Counted from the stretch's first letter, positions 22,169 to 30,621 are shown. The stretch is 30,699 bases of DNA from DAOUBF01 sp034432795 (GCA_034432795.1 DAOUBF010000053.1:1-30699), one strand, 5' to 3'. Notes: generated from the letters alone by a model not told the origin. Made by a program: numbers and translations.

Positions 22169-23641
22169 TCATCTGATGGCATACAGCCGTACCCGGACGC
22201 GGAACCATTCGCGGCTTAACAGCAGGGGATAATCCCGGTCCATCTGGCTGGCTAGTTCATCTGCTGCGGCATCGTTGGGCGGTATAAATTGGACCAGCCA
22301 GAGGCGTTTCACCTCTGGCCCGAATAGGCTTGCATCCAACTCAGTCGCAGCGGAGGGCAGCCCGATCCACCTGAATCTGCCCTGATAATAGTAGCTAAAG
22401 ACATAATGCTCATAATCCGGCTGGAGTGCGATCATATCTCCGGGTACCTGCTGCGCCCGGACCCAGGCGGTTGCTTCTCGCCATTGTTCTTTGGGAACCG
22501 CCAGGATGGTATACAGGCTGGTCACCAGGCTCAAGGCCAGCGCCCCTGCGGCCAGGATAGACGGTTTTCGCATCCGCCCCATTGCCCAGGCAACGCCGAT
22601 CAGCAAAAATGGCAGTGCAATGAGGCTCTCCCGCTTAAGGAAATAGCCCCTGGGGATGGGCATGGCGATGAGACTCAGCCCCCAGGCTACAATGAACATC
22701 CCGCCCACCCATCGCTGGCGCACCAACCAGGCGATGGCGCCTGCGCCATGCCTCCAGGCCAGGCCGAGCAGGAGTAGGCCAAACGCGATCCCCGCCACAA
22801 GGGCGATCTGCCAGTGCTCAGACGTCACCTCTATATGCAGCAGGCGGGAGAGCACGGTTGTGTATACGTCAAGCTGGGCGGGGATAAAGCCACGCGCCTG
22901 CTGCCACAGCAGTGGCAGCCAGGGCAGGTACCCCAGCAGGAGAGCGCCATGCGCCCACCCCCAGGCCCTCAACTGTGAACGAAGCTCAGGGGCGGTGCTG
23001 GCCAGCGCCAGGAATGCCAGATTGCCCAGCCATAGCCCCACCACGGCACTGTAATCTGTATAAATCGCGGCCAGCGCAGCCAGTACAGCAGCGACCCAAT
23101 AGCCCCGGCCCTGACCACGTAGTGCCCGCACCGCGTTAAAAGCAGCGATAAGGGCCAGCAGAGGCACCAGGCTGTACATGCGCGCTTCCTGGGAATACCA
23201 GATGTGCAGCGGTGCCAGGGCCAGCAACGCGGTTGCCAGCAGCGCACCCCCCCTGCCGATCCACTCACGGCTCAGGCCATAGAGGAAGGGGAGCGCCAGC
23301 GTTCCAAAGATGACGGAGGGCAGGCGCAGCAGCGCCTCAGACTGGCCCAGCGTGACCCAGAAATGCATGAACAGGTAATAGAGCGGTGGATGGGCCTCAT
23401 CATGGGCTGTGATGATCACGGAGGGCGGCGCCAGGGCCTTGCTCAGTGTCACGGCCTCGTCCAGCCACAGGCTCTTGTGATCAAGGAAGGCCAGACGGAG
23501 CACGAGGCCGGTGAAGAGGAGGACGGCCAGCCCCGGTCGTTCCCAGGAGAGGAGGCGGGGTGGCGCGTGTGCGCCTGAGCTAAGCGCGGAGGAACTCATA
23601 GGAACTCTGGGGACTTTGGATGCCTGGCTCGTTTGGTTCAC
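22169..23641 (-). CDS. GT39-type glycosyltransferase (PMT_2)
   Basis: A 490-residue polytopic GT-C enzyme. The first outside loop has the hallmark SLWLDEAVTLS (D61, E62) followed by HDEAHPPLYYLFMHFW, and SREWIGRGGALLATALLALAPLHIWYSQEARMY is typical of PMT_2/ArnT relatives; ten or more spans follow. It is predicted to transfer a sugar from polyprenyl phosphate to a protein or glycan on the outer face. The GTG at 23641 is used as start: it overlaps the upstream stop (GTGA) and has GAGGTGG about 7 bases upstream. An ATG at 23599 is the alternative. It lies between the DUF4012 gene and the Pro/Thr-rich protein gene. Confidence 0.92.
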   Translation of the reverse strand: MNQTSQASKVPRVPMSSSALSSGAHAPPRLLSWERPGLAVLLFTGLVLRLAFLDHKSLWLDEAVTLSKALAPPSVIITAHDEAHPPLYYLFMHFWVTLGQSEALLRLPSVIFGTLALPFLYGLSREWIGRGGALLATALLALAPLHIWYSQEARMYSLVPLLALIAAFNAVRALRGQGRGYWVAAVLAALAAIYTDYSAVVGLWLGNLAFLALASTAPELRSQLRAWGWAHGALLLGYLPWLPLLWQQARGFIPAQLDVYTTVLSRLLHIEVTSEHWQIALVAGIAFGLLLLGLAWRHGAGAIAWLVRQRWVGGMFIVAWGLSLIAMPIPRGYFLKRESLIALPFLLIGVAWAMGRMRKPSILAAGALALSLVTSLYTILAVPKEQWREATAWVRAQQVPGDMIALQPDYEHYVFSYYYQGRFRWIGLPSAATELDASLFGPEVKRLWLVQFIPPNDAAADELASQMDRDYPLLLSREWFRVRVRLYAIR

Positions 23642-25620
23642 CGGAAGGCCACCTCAATGGATTGATCGGTCTCCAGCGTGAGTTCAAATCGCAGGCGATC
23701 GCCCTCCAGCCGGGTGGGCGCGGGTTCCACCGCCACAACGCTGGCACCGGGGCGCAATTGGATCGTTATGGTGAGTGCTGGCGCGAGGGTCCCCGGCTGC
23801 TTTTGGACGAGCAGGCGATAACGCATGACATCGCCGTCGCGCTGCACAACCGAAGCGGGCAGCATATAGCTAAAGCCGGACTCCAGGCGCTCGCCTGAAG
23901 GCACAACCAGGAACTTGCCGAACGCTGTCTTGCCGCCCCCGCCTGGCTCGGCCAGGGTTTCGGCCTCGCCCGAGGCGGGCTGCCCGCTGATCAGTTGACC
24001 CGCAGGCAGGGGATGTCGTGTGGCCCAGAGCAGGCGGCTGCCCTGGGGCGCAAGCACGCGCACGTAGTCCCAATAGCATCCCACTGCCATTTCCGCGTAG
24101 CTTCCCAGGACGGGCGCGCGCATCACGCAAGGCCGCTCCTGGCTCTGGGCGTGATGGTGGTAGGTGATGTGCACGTCCGCCTGCGGTTGGGTGGGATCGC
24201 TCAGATTGACGTTGTATTGGATGGCTTCTTCCACCAGCGCATTGGCCTTGTTGAAGCCCAGGTTGGCATCTACCACCATAAGGTAATCCCCGTCGCTGGG
24301 GCGCAGCGCCCCGTCCCAGTGCCGCGCAGCCACCATCGCATGGGCCTGTGGGTCACGCAGATAGATGAGCACATGGCGCTGGCGCAGGGCGGTATCCAGG
24401 GCGCCTGCCAGGCTGAGGATGTCCCCTCGGCTTAAACCCTGCTCAATCCGGGTATAGAGTGCTGCAGCGATCTGAGCAATGAAGTCCTTGCGCTGCCACC
24501 AGGGGACATCGGCACTGCGGCTTTCGCGCATGAGATCAATCACCGTTTCTCCTGTGATGGGCTGCGAGTTGCCGGGTAGAGGCGGCAGCGGCTCAAGCGC
24601 CGTGACAATCAACTGCACGGCCCGCTGGTCAAGCGCGATCACGCCATCCACCTCCACCCCCCGGCCCATGCGGTAGAATTCGGCGGCCTGCCGGGCCGAG
24701 GTGGGGAAGTCGGGCGACCAGTTGCTGTCGCGGAACAGCCAAAGCTCCGAGCGCATGTAGGTGAGCAGGGGCGCAGGGGGGTCTGGATAGGCATGTCCCT
24801 GCAGGTCGTCAATGGCGTAGCTGTCCTCAAACGTCAGGCTGGTGATTCGGCCTGCCTCCACGCTGAGCAGCCCCGCTGCGCTGATGAAGCCCCCAGTAGG
24901 CCGAATCTCATCCTCATTCTGCGTCAGGATCAGGTAGTGGCGCGGGCCGTTGACCCCCAATAGCTCAGGCAAGATCAGGCTGCCATCCAGCGCCAGCCCC
25001 AGGCCCTGCAGGGCAGTATCGGCGCGGGCGACCCATTCCGCGACGCGGGGCGAGAGCCGCTGTGTGTCAATGCCCTGGCGCGCGGCCAGGGCACGTTGCA
25101 GGTGGGTGCGCGCCTGTTCTATGTCGGGGCGGGCCTGGGCCAGCGCCAGCAACGCCTGCTGGCGCGCGCCTGGGTCGGACGAAGCGCGTTCCAGCGTATG
25201 GGCCAGGGGCGCCAGGCGTTCCAGCGGTATCGCCACTGCTGCAGCCGCTTCTACGCCTGCCTCTACCAGGAGCGGCGCCGCCTGAACATCCCCGCCGACC
25301 TTCGGCAGCCAGCCCAAATAGGGGGCGAGCGCCAGGAAGGGGCGCGCGGCGGCCTGAAACGCCAGCGCGTCGGCATAAGTGCCCTGGACCAGGGCGTTAA
25401 TCTGGGTGATGCTTATCTGAGTTGTGCCCTGGCTCGCCAGCGATTGTGCTTCGGTCAGGTGGCCCATCAGCGCCCGGCCATAGCGCACCGTCTGAACGGC
25501 GTGATAGCCAACCCAGAGCGCAGCGGCCAGAAGCAGCAGGACGAGCACACGAGTAAGGCGCGCCCGCCAGGGGTGACGGGCGGCGGACGATGAACGACGA
25601 AACAGGCCTATCTGAGTCAA
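23638..25620 (-). CDS. DUF4012 domain-containing envelope protein
   Basis: A 660-residue protein with a basic N-terminus and one membrane helix (about 24-40), so most of it lies outside. The DUF4012 core is clear: RHYLILTQNEDEIRPTGGFI (227-246), then SWSP-like DSNWSPDFPTSARQAAEFY and VDGVIALDQRAVQ. DUF4012 proteins are widespread in Gram-positive and Chloroflexota surface-polysaccharide clusters, but their activity is unknown. The C-terminal 200 residues form a beta-rich region. The TTG start at 25620 has GAGGG 3 bases and AAGG further upstream. It lies 6 bases after the DUF2723 gene and overlaps the GT39 start, so it is part of a tightly packed operon. Confidence 0.9.
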   Translation of the reverse strand: MTQIGLFRRSSSAARHPWRARLTRVLVLLLLAAALWVGYHAVQTVRYGRALMGHLTEAQSLASQGTTQISITQINALVQGTYADALAFQAAARPFLALAPYLGWLPKVGGDVQAAPLLVEAGVEAAAAVAIPLERLAPLAHTLERASSDPGARQQALLALAQARPDIEQARTHLQRALAARQGIDTQRLSPRVAEWVARADTALQGLGLALDGSLILPELLGVNGPRHYLILTQNEDEIRPTGGFISAAGLLSVEAGRITSLTFEDSYAIDDLQGHAYPDPPAPLLTYMRSELWLFRDSNWSPDFPTSARQAAEFYRMGRGVEVDGVIALDQRAVQLIVTALEPLPPLPGNSQPITGETVIDLMRESRSADVPWWQRKDFIAQIAAALYTRIEQGLSRGDILSLAGALDTALRQRHVLIYLRDPQAHAMVAARHWDGALRPSDGDYLMVVDANLGFNKANALVEEAIQYNVNLSDPTQPQADVHITYHHHAQSQERPCVMRAPVLGSYAEMAVGCYWDYVRVLAPQGSRLLWATRHPLPAGQLISGQPASGEAETLAEPGGGGKTAFGKFLVVPSGERLESGFSYMLPASVVQRDGDVMRYRLLVQKQPGTLAPALTITIQLRPGASVVAVEPAPTRLEGDRLRFELTLETDQSIEVAFR

Positions 25621-25626
25621 CTTCCC

Positions 25627-27078
25627 TCACCTTCGCGTAGCAGTGGGAAGGCAATCCAGCCGCCCATCGGCTGCGATCTGACATATAGGCCGATCCGGTG
25701 CGTGGATGCCCTGCTGCCCGCTGAAGATCAGGCCCGGCTCGCGCCGAATCAGCGCATCTATGTACCAGGGGTAATCCAACAGGTCGGCGTCCACAATAGC
25801 GATGTCCGGTCGCGCTCCGCGCACGTAATGCTCATACCATAGCACAAAAGAGTAAAGGTCACTATGGCTCACCAGTACTGCCCCTGGGGGCGCAGCAGCA
25901 AGCACACCCTGCGCGAACTCCGCCGCTGCTCGATCCCGGCTGGCGTCTGCTGCGCTATAGCCGCTCAGCAGCAGCCCCAAGGGGAGCGCCAGGCCCAAGG
26001 CGGCCGCTGCCCCAGCCAGCCATCTCCCGCGAGGCCATAGGCCGGCCAGGGCACTGGCCCAGCCGAACCCGGCCCATAGCGCCAGCCCGACGAAGGCAGG
26101 GAGCAGCAGGATATAGGAATCGGTGGTATTGTAACCCAGTGCGAACAGACTGACCAGCCCGGCGCTGGCGCTGCTCGCCAGCGCCAGCCCGCGCTCGCGT
26201 TGGACCAGCCGGGCCAGGCCGAACAGCCCTACCGCCAACCCGATCCAGGTCAGTTGCGCTCCCAGCAGCCCTGCCCACGCGCTCAACCGCGCCGGCCAAT
26301 AGGCCAGTGGCAGCGAAAACACGTATCCGTGATAGAGTTGCCCAGACACCAGCCAGCCCAGACCGGCAAGGGTATGTGCGTCCCCCCAGTTGATCACAGG
26401 TTCCGCGCTCGCCCGCAGGGGCAGGATGAGATAGACAGCCAGGCCCAGGGCCAGCCCGCTGCCCAAGCGCAGCCAGGGGGAGTGCCTCGGCTGTTCTGGC
26501 TCTCTGGCCCGCGCAGTCGCCAGCAGGATGAGGGGCAGCGCCAGGAGCAGCGTAAGGTGATTCCCCAATCCCACTCCCCAGATGGCGCCCACAAGGAAAG
26601 GCGATGCGCCAGGCGCAGCCGCAAGCCGCAGGAGCGCGGCGAAGAAGAGTGCGTGGAGCGTATACACCTCGGCGACCACTGCCTGCGACCACAGCACAGG
26701 CGAGAAGGCCAGCGCCAGGCCAGCCGTCAGTCCCGCCACCTGGGCCGCGCCCGTTCCACTCCCCAGCCGCGTGGAGAGCTGTATCACCGTCTGCGCCAGC
26801 AGCAGCACAGCGCCCGCCGCAGCCATCGCCGACATCAGATTGAGGCGGTAGGCGGGGTCGCCGGGCAGCAGGGCCATGAATACGCTGCCCAATAGCAGGT
26901 AGGTGGGATAACCGGTGGGGTGCGGCACGCCCCCTGTGTAGACGGCGGTGATCAGATCGCCGCCGTCGCCGCTGGCGTGTGCCCAGCTAATCGTTGGCGC
27001 CAGTGTCCTGGCGTATATTCCCAGTGCCAGTATCCCGGCCAGGGCGGCTGGCCCCCATGCCTTCACTCCTCCACTCAC
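25627..27078 (-). CDS. DUF2723 (GT117-like) membrane protein
   Basis: A 483-residue polytopic protein with the DUF2723 signature near its N-terminus: TLAPTISWAHASGDGGDLI (25-43), then VPHPTGYPTYLLLG (51-64). The family includes TMEM260, a protein O-mannosyltransferase, and bacterial GT-C relatives (GT117), so transfer of a sugar from a lipid carrier is likely but not shown. About ten spans precede a soluble C-terminal domain (about 370-483) with VLVSHSDLYSFVLWYEHYV and DIAIVDADLLDYPWYI. The start is GTG 27078; a second GTG four codons later is possible. It lies 30 bases after the GT2-fusion gene. Confidence 0.88.
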   Translation of the reverse strand: MSGGVKAWGPAALAGILALGIYARTLAPTISWAHASGDGGDLITAVYTGGVPHPTGYPTYLLLGSVFMALLPGDPAYRLNLMSAMAAAGAVLLLAQTVIQLSTRLGSGTGAAQVAGLTAGLALAFSPVLWSQAVVAEVYTLHALFFAALLRLAAAPGASPFLVGAIWGVGLGNHLTLLLALPLILLATARAREPEQPRHSPWLRLGSGLALGLAVYLILPLRASAEPVINWGDAHTLAGLGWLVSGQLYHGYVFSLPLAYWPARLSAWAGLLGAQLTWIGLAVGLFGLARLVQRERGLALASSASAGLVSLFALGYNTTDSYILLLPAFVGLALWAGFGWASALAGLWPRGRWLAGAAAALGLALPLGLLLSGYSAADASRDRAAAEFAQGVLAAAPPGAVLVSHSDLYSFVLWYEHYVRGARPDIAIVDADLLDYPWYIDALIRREPGLIFSGQQGIHAPDRPICQIAADGRLDCLPTATRR

Positions 27079-27108
27079 CCCTGACGCCCGTCGTCCGTTG
27101 TCCGTCTC

Positions 27109-28758
27109 TCAATGCGCGCCTTTGCCTGAGATCACCGAGGGAATCGTCTTCGCCAGGATCTGGATGTCTCGCCAGACCGAATAGTGCTCAATGTAATCAA
27201 TTTCCAGCTTCACACGTTCTTCCAGGGGCAGGTCGCCCCGGCCATTGATCTGCATGGGGCCGGTGAGGCCGGGTTTCACCGCCAGCCGCCGGCGGTGCCA
27301 GTCGTTGTAGCGTTGGACGATGCGCAATTCCTCAGGGCGCGGCCCGACCAGGCTCATCTCGCCTTTGAACACATTCCAGACCTGGGGGAGTTCGTCCAGG
27401 CTGGTGCGGCGCAGGAAGCGGCCCACCCGCGTGACGCGGGGGTCGTCCTTGATCTTGAACACCGGGTCAGGCAGCGCGTCCAGGTCCACCACTTCGGACA
27501 GGCGCTCTTCCGCGTCGGCCACCATAGAGCGGAACTTCACCATGCGGAAGCATCGCCCATTCTCGCCCACGCGCTCCTGGACGAAAAACACGGGGCCGGG
27601 GGAATCCAGCTTGATGGCGATGGCGATGAAGGGGAGGAGCACGGCCAGAACCACCAGCCCGATCAAGGCACCGATCAGGTCCATCGTCCGCTTGATCCAC
27701 CAGTTCAGCCCGCTGATCGTGGACTGGCCTTCCACCACGCCGGCGGGCAGGCGCAACGTCCCCCAGGTGTAGCCCAACCCCAGCGCCAGCGCGCGCACGA
27801 CGAGCAGGGCGGGCGAGGCCAGGGCCACGGAACGGTCCTTGCCCCAGGCTTTCAGCGTGAAGGGGATGGTGGAGGCCAGCAGCAGGGCAAACAGGAGCAG
27901 CGTTGCTGCCCACAGCGCCGGGGTGTAGCCCAGGCCCTGAGCGAAGCGGAGGGCCAGGCCGCCCAGGCCCAACAGGCCCGATAGCCCCAGAAGCGCGATC
28001 TGCACTTTCATCACTTGCGGGGTGTGCGAGTCGCGGAAGACCTTTTCCGGATAGCGGCGGGCGACCTGCGCCTTCCAGAAGCCGATGATGAACTTCTTGC
28101 GGAAGTAGCTGCGCACGGTGGGCGCGTGCCGGTGATAGACGACCGCCTCCGGCTGGAACACAAGCTTGTAGCCGCGCTGCGCCAGCCGGAAGGAGAATTC
28201 CTGGTCTTCCAGGTAGGGGAAGACCTCATCAAAGCCGTCGTTGGCCAGGAACACGTCGCGGCGGTAGGCGGCAGAGTAGGTGTCAATGAAGTCAATGCGC
28301 GGCTGGGTGGCCAGCAGGTCGTACTTGTCTTCGTACTCGGCCTGGACGAAGCGGGCGACCAGCGCCGACTGCCGCGTGCGGTACGTCCCTTTAGCCCCCA
28401 CCACCTCCGGGTCGGTGAAGGCGGCCTCCATCGCCTCTATCCAGTTCGGCGCGGGCACGCAGTCCGCATCGGTGAATAAGATCAGGGGGGCACGCGCCCG
28501 TTCCACGCCCCGGTTGCGCGCAGCGGCGGTGGTTGCTTTGGGCTGGGTGAGCACAAGGCCGCAGATGTGAGGGTGACGGGCAAACCAGGTGCGGGCTACC
28601 TCGGCGGTCCCGTCGGTGGAGCCGTCGTCTACCACGACGATCTCAAAGCGTTCCGGCGCGACCGTCTGCGCCGCCAGCGCATCAAGGCATTCCGTGATCG
28701 TCCGGCTGGCATTATGTGCCGGGATGACCACGCTGAATTCAGGCGCCTGTACCTGCAT
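27109..28758 (-). CDS. Fusion: GT2 glycosyltransferase + bacterial sugar-phosphate (priming) transferase
   Basis: Two complete enzymes in one 549-residue chain. Residues 1-230 are a family 2 glycosyltransferase (VVVDDGSTDG 41-50, DXD motif TDADC 96-100, catalytic-type EDQEF 184-188). Residues about 252-330 contain membrane helices. Residues 350-549 are a WcaJ/PglC-type polyprenyl-phosphate sugar-phosphate transferase, with KRTMDLIGA, KFRSM (408-412), a DDPRVTRVGRFLRRTSLDEL motif (438-457), SLVGPRPE and KPGLTG. The second half would load the first sugar phosphate onto undecaprenyl phosphate. The first could add the next sugar, so the fusion may start a glycan by itself. The start is ATG 28758. 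The upstream gap holds a palindromic repeat. Confidence 0.95.
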   Translation of the reverse strand: MQVQAPEFSVVIPAHNASRTITECLDALAAQTVAPERFEIVVVDDGSTDGTAEVARTWFARHPHICGLVLTQPKATTAAARNRGVERARAPLILFTDADCVPAPNWIEAMEAAFTDPEVVGAKGTYRTRQSALVARFVQAEYEDKYDLLATQPRIDFIDTYSAAYRRDVFLANDGFDEVFPYLEDQEFSFRLAQRGYKLVFQPEAVVYHRHAPTVRSYFRKKFIIGFWKAQVARRYPEKVFRDSHTPQVMKVQIALLGLSGLLGLGGLALRFAQGLGYTPALWAATLLLFALLLASTIPFTLKAWGKDRSVALASPALLVVRALALGLGYTWGTLRLPAGVVEGQSTISGLNWWIKRTMDLIGALIGLVVLAVLLPFIAIAIKLDSPGPVFFVQERVGENGRCFRMVKFRSMVADAEERLSEVVDLDALPDPVFKIKDDPRVTRVGRFLRRTSLDELPQVWNVFKGEMSLVGPRPEELRIVQRYNDWHRRRLAVKPGLTGPMQINGRGDLPLEERVKLEIDYIEHYSVWRDIQILAKTIPSVISGKGAH

Positions 28759-28788
28759 CTCCGTATTCGCTGCCAGCGTGCAGCCACC

Positions 28789-28857
28789 AGCGGTCCGCGT
28801 AGGAGCGCAGCGCGTTGCGCCCTTACACGCCTGCGTAGCCGCTTAAAGCGGACCGCT
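28789..28857. repeat. Palindromic element overlapping the 3' end of a CDS
   Basis: A 69-bp element is bounded by perfect 10-bp inverted arms, AGCGGTCCGC (28789-28798) and GCGGACCGCT (28848-28857). An inner GCGCA/TGCGC hairpin sits at 28805-28820. It spans most of the gap between two genes and runs into the flippase-like gene, encoding its last residues (about QRSALSGYAGV). Confidence 0.8.
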
Positions 28858-29899
28858 GAGCATTGAACGCTAATATCAGCGATAGCCCGCCAAAGATCAG
28901 CACGGGCCCGACAACAACCAGATGGATCAGGATGCTGGCGCTGAAGGCCACGGCGGGCAGCACCTGATAAGTACTCTCCAGCACAGTGGTGGCCGCCGCC
29001 TCAATCACCCCCACATAGCCGGGCGGCGACGAGGGGATGGAGACAGCGCCCTGGAGCGCGGCCAGCAGGGCAACCGGCGCGGTCCAGGATAAATCCAGCC
29101 CGAACGCCAGGAGCGCCGTGTGAAACGAGAGTGCGCTCAGCAGCCAGATCATAATACTCAGGCCGAGCACCGGCACAAGCCCCCGCAACTCGGATAGAGG
29201 CTCAAACGCCGAGAGCACGGCGTGGATCGTCTTGAGGACTTTGTCCTGCCAGCGCAGGGGCATAAAGCGCACCAGCCGCTCAAACCAGGGCGTCAACCAC
29301 CGGCGGCGCCAGCTCAGGCCCGCCAGCGCCAGCCCCCCTCCCGCGACCAAAGCCAGCCCCAGGCGCATCGCCGCCCATTCGCGTGTCGCCGCCAGCGCGG
29401 CCAGAACGAGCGCGCTCAGGCACAGCAGGTCCATGACCTTTTCGGCGACGATGGTGCTGAGCGTGGCCGCTTTGCCCACGCCAGCGCGGCGATGGATCAG
29501 CAAAATGCGGACGATCTCGCCGATACGCACCGGGGAGAGGTTGTTGATCATCTGCGCGATGACCAGGGTGGAAAACGCATGGCGGAAGACCAAACGGCGA
29601 TGGTGGGGATAATAGAGCCAGCGCCAGCGGGCGGCCTTGAGCACCGCCACCATCGCCGAACAGGCGAAAGCGGCGAGCGCCGGTAAGAGGCGAATAGAGC
29701 CGAAAACCTGCACCACCTGGTCAAATCCGACATCGCGCAGCGCCCAGACCATGCCTGCCGCAGCCAGGGCCAGCCCGACCGAGGTCCGCAGGATCAGCGA
29801 CCGCCGGTTGTGGGTCACAGATTGTATGGCGCTTGCCTCCTCTTCTTGCGTTGGCGGATGCGCCACAACCGGCAACGCCTCGGTCCACTGGTGATCCAT
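28823..29899 (-). CDS. Flippase-like LPG_synthase_TM (UPF0104/AglD-type) membrane protein
   Basis: A 358-residue polytopic protein of the lysylphosphatidylglycerol synthase transmembrane-domain family, often linked to transport or modification of lipid-linked glycans. Family marks are ARWRWLYYPHHRRLVFRHAF, INNLSPVRIGEIVRILLI (119-136), VAEKVMDLL (151-159) and a late SIPSSPPGYVGVIEAAATTV. About eight spans are visible after a 35-residue cytoplasmic start. The ATG at 29899 follows AGGATAAGGAGA. It is the first gene of the glycan operon and has a recognisable promoter. Its final residues are repeat-encoded. It carries no MprF catalytic domain, so a lipid-aminoacylating role is unlikely. Confidence 0.9.
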   Translation of the reverse strand: MDHQWTEALPVVAHPPTQEEEASAIQSVTHNRRSLILRTSVGLALAAAGMVWALRDVGFDQVVQVFGSIRLLPALAAFACSAMVAVLKAARWRWLYYPHHRRLVFRHAFSTLVIAQMINNLSPVRIGEIVRILLIHRRAGVGKAATLSTIVAEKVMDLLCLSALVLAALAATREWAAMRLGLALVAGGGLALAGLSWRRRWLTPWFERLVRFMPLRWQDKVLKTIHAVLSAFEPLSELRGLVPVLGLSIMIWLLSALSFHTALLAFGLDLSWTAPVALLAALQGAVSIPSSPPGYVGVIEAAATTVLESTYQVLPAVAFSASILIHLVVVGPVLIFGGLSLILAFNAQRSALSGYAGV

Positions 29900-29931
29900 T
29901 CTCCTTATCCTGTTCTACTCTCTTATGCTTT

Positions 29932-29959
29932 ATAATACGCTTTTCTCGTGCGTTGTGAA
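29932..29959 (-). promoter_or_regulatory. Promoter of the six-gene glycan operon
   Basis: Minus strand: TTCACA (29954-29959), 16-base spacer, TATTAT (29932-29937); each box has one mismatch to consensus. The start would be near 29925, leaving a leader of about 26 bases. The -35 box lies in CGTTGTGAAATA, which is also present in repeat module C (1980-1991 and 2985-2996). Confidence 0.65.
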
Positions 29960-29978
29960 ATAGCCCAACAAGGCTATT
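29951..29978. repeat. Hybrid relative of the modular repeat family, locus 6
   Basis: CGTTGTGAAATA is identical to part of module C, and ACAAGGCTA (29968-29976) is the reverse complement of part of module B. The element also folds as AATAGCC/GGCTATT with a 6-base loop (29959-29978). It directly abuts the C-rich repeat array. Confidence 0.65.
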
Positions 29979-29979
29979 G

Positions 29980-30159
29980 CCCTCACCCCCGACCCCTCTC
30001 CCACGCTGCGGGAGAAGGGTGACGCCTGTTCCCTCCCCCTGGACGGGGGAGGGGCAGGGAGGGGGTGGTACCCCCCACCCCAACCCTCCCCCACACTGGG
30101 GGAGGGGGGGAATGTGGCCCTCGCCCCCGGCCCCTCTCCCACGCTGCGGGAGAAGGGGG
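29980..30159. repeat. Array of four C-rich palindromic units
   Basis: Four related units of about 37-42 bases lie at 29980-30019, 30029-30065, 30071-30110 and 30118-30159. Each has a C-rich arm, short loop and G-rich arm. The stems differ but remain paired: TCTCCC/GGGAGA in the outer units and CTCCCCC/GGGGGAG in the inner two. Spacers are irregular, so this is not a CRISPR. The array fills the space between two genes; I see no coding sequence in it. Confidence 0.88.
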
Positions 30160-30180
30160 ATAAAACCGCTGCTGTCCCCC

Positions 30181-30468
30181 TTAAGTTGCGTTCCAGGCAC
30201 GCCAGGCGCGCCAGGCCTGGAGGCCACAGGCCAGCGTTAAGATCAGCCACAGCACGCGCGCTGTGCCGTGCGCACCCCCGGCCAGGCCCAGAGCGATAAG
30301 CGCCAGACCTGCGCTGGTGGCGATCACGAACCCCCGCTGTGTGAGAGCCTGGCGTAATCCCATTCCTCTCTCGCGGGCGAGCCAGTCGGAGTAGCCCAGG
30401 GCTGCCAGAATGACCGCCAGCCCAAACACCCATAATGCATTTACGACGATACTCGCCAGATTCACCAT
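30181..30468 (-). CDS. Small polytopic membrane protein (95 aa), function unknown
   Basis: A 95-residue protein with three probable transmembrane helices (about 5-25, 45-62 and 66-84) and a conserved-looking cytoplasmic loop, YSDWLARERGMGLRQALTQR. I do not recognise the family with certainty. I chose the ATG at 30468, with GGAG about 12 bases upstream. A longer open frame to 30621 would begin upstream of the predicted transcription start. It precedes the glycan operon on the same strand but is separated from it by repeats and a promoter. Confidence 0.82.
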   Translation of the reverse strand: MVNLASIVVNALWVFGLAVILAALGYSDWLARERGMGLRQALTQRGFVIATSAGLALIALGLAGGAHGTARVLWLILTLACGLQAWRAWRAWNAT

Positions 30469-30495
30469 AGCGATGTGCTCTCCGCTTTGAGCGCG

Positions 30496-30527
30496 CCTGT
30501 AGGGGCGACCGGCCGGTCGCCCTACAG
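30496..30527. repeat. Palindromic GTAGGGGCGACC-type repeat
   Basis: TGTAGGGGCGACCGGCC and its mirror half ending GGTCGCCCTACA form a near-perfect palindrome in the leader of the 95-residue gene. It resembles the GTAG/CTAC-flanked palindromes at 7212-7315. The last bases of the window (GCCTGTAGGG) may begin another copy. Confidence 0.8.
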
Positions 30528-30621
30528 CCCCCACAATAAAAAGCTGGGAGCGGATGGCTGAACGCTGATAGCTGGAAGGTGGTCCGATGGCCAGGATCAA
30601 CCCCCTACTGGGGGTGGGCAC

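Noticed and set aside
29980..30159. CRISPR array
   Set aside because: The units vary in sequence, spacers are short and irregular, and no cas gene is present.
30469..30621. N-terminal extension of the 95-residue membrane protein
   Set aside because: Its start would lie upstream of the predicted transcription start, and it would translate the palindromic repeat.
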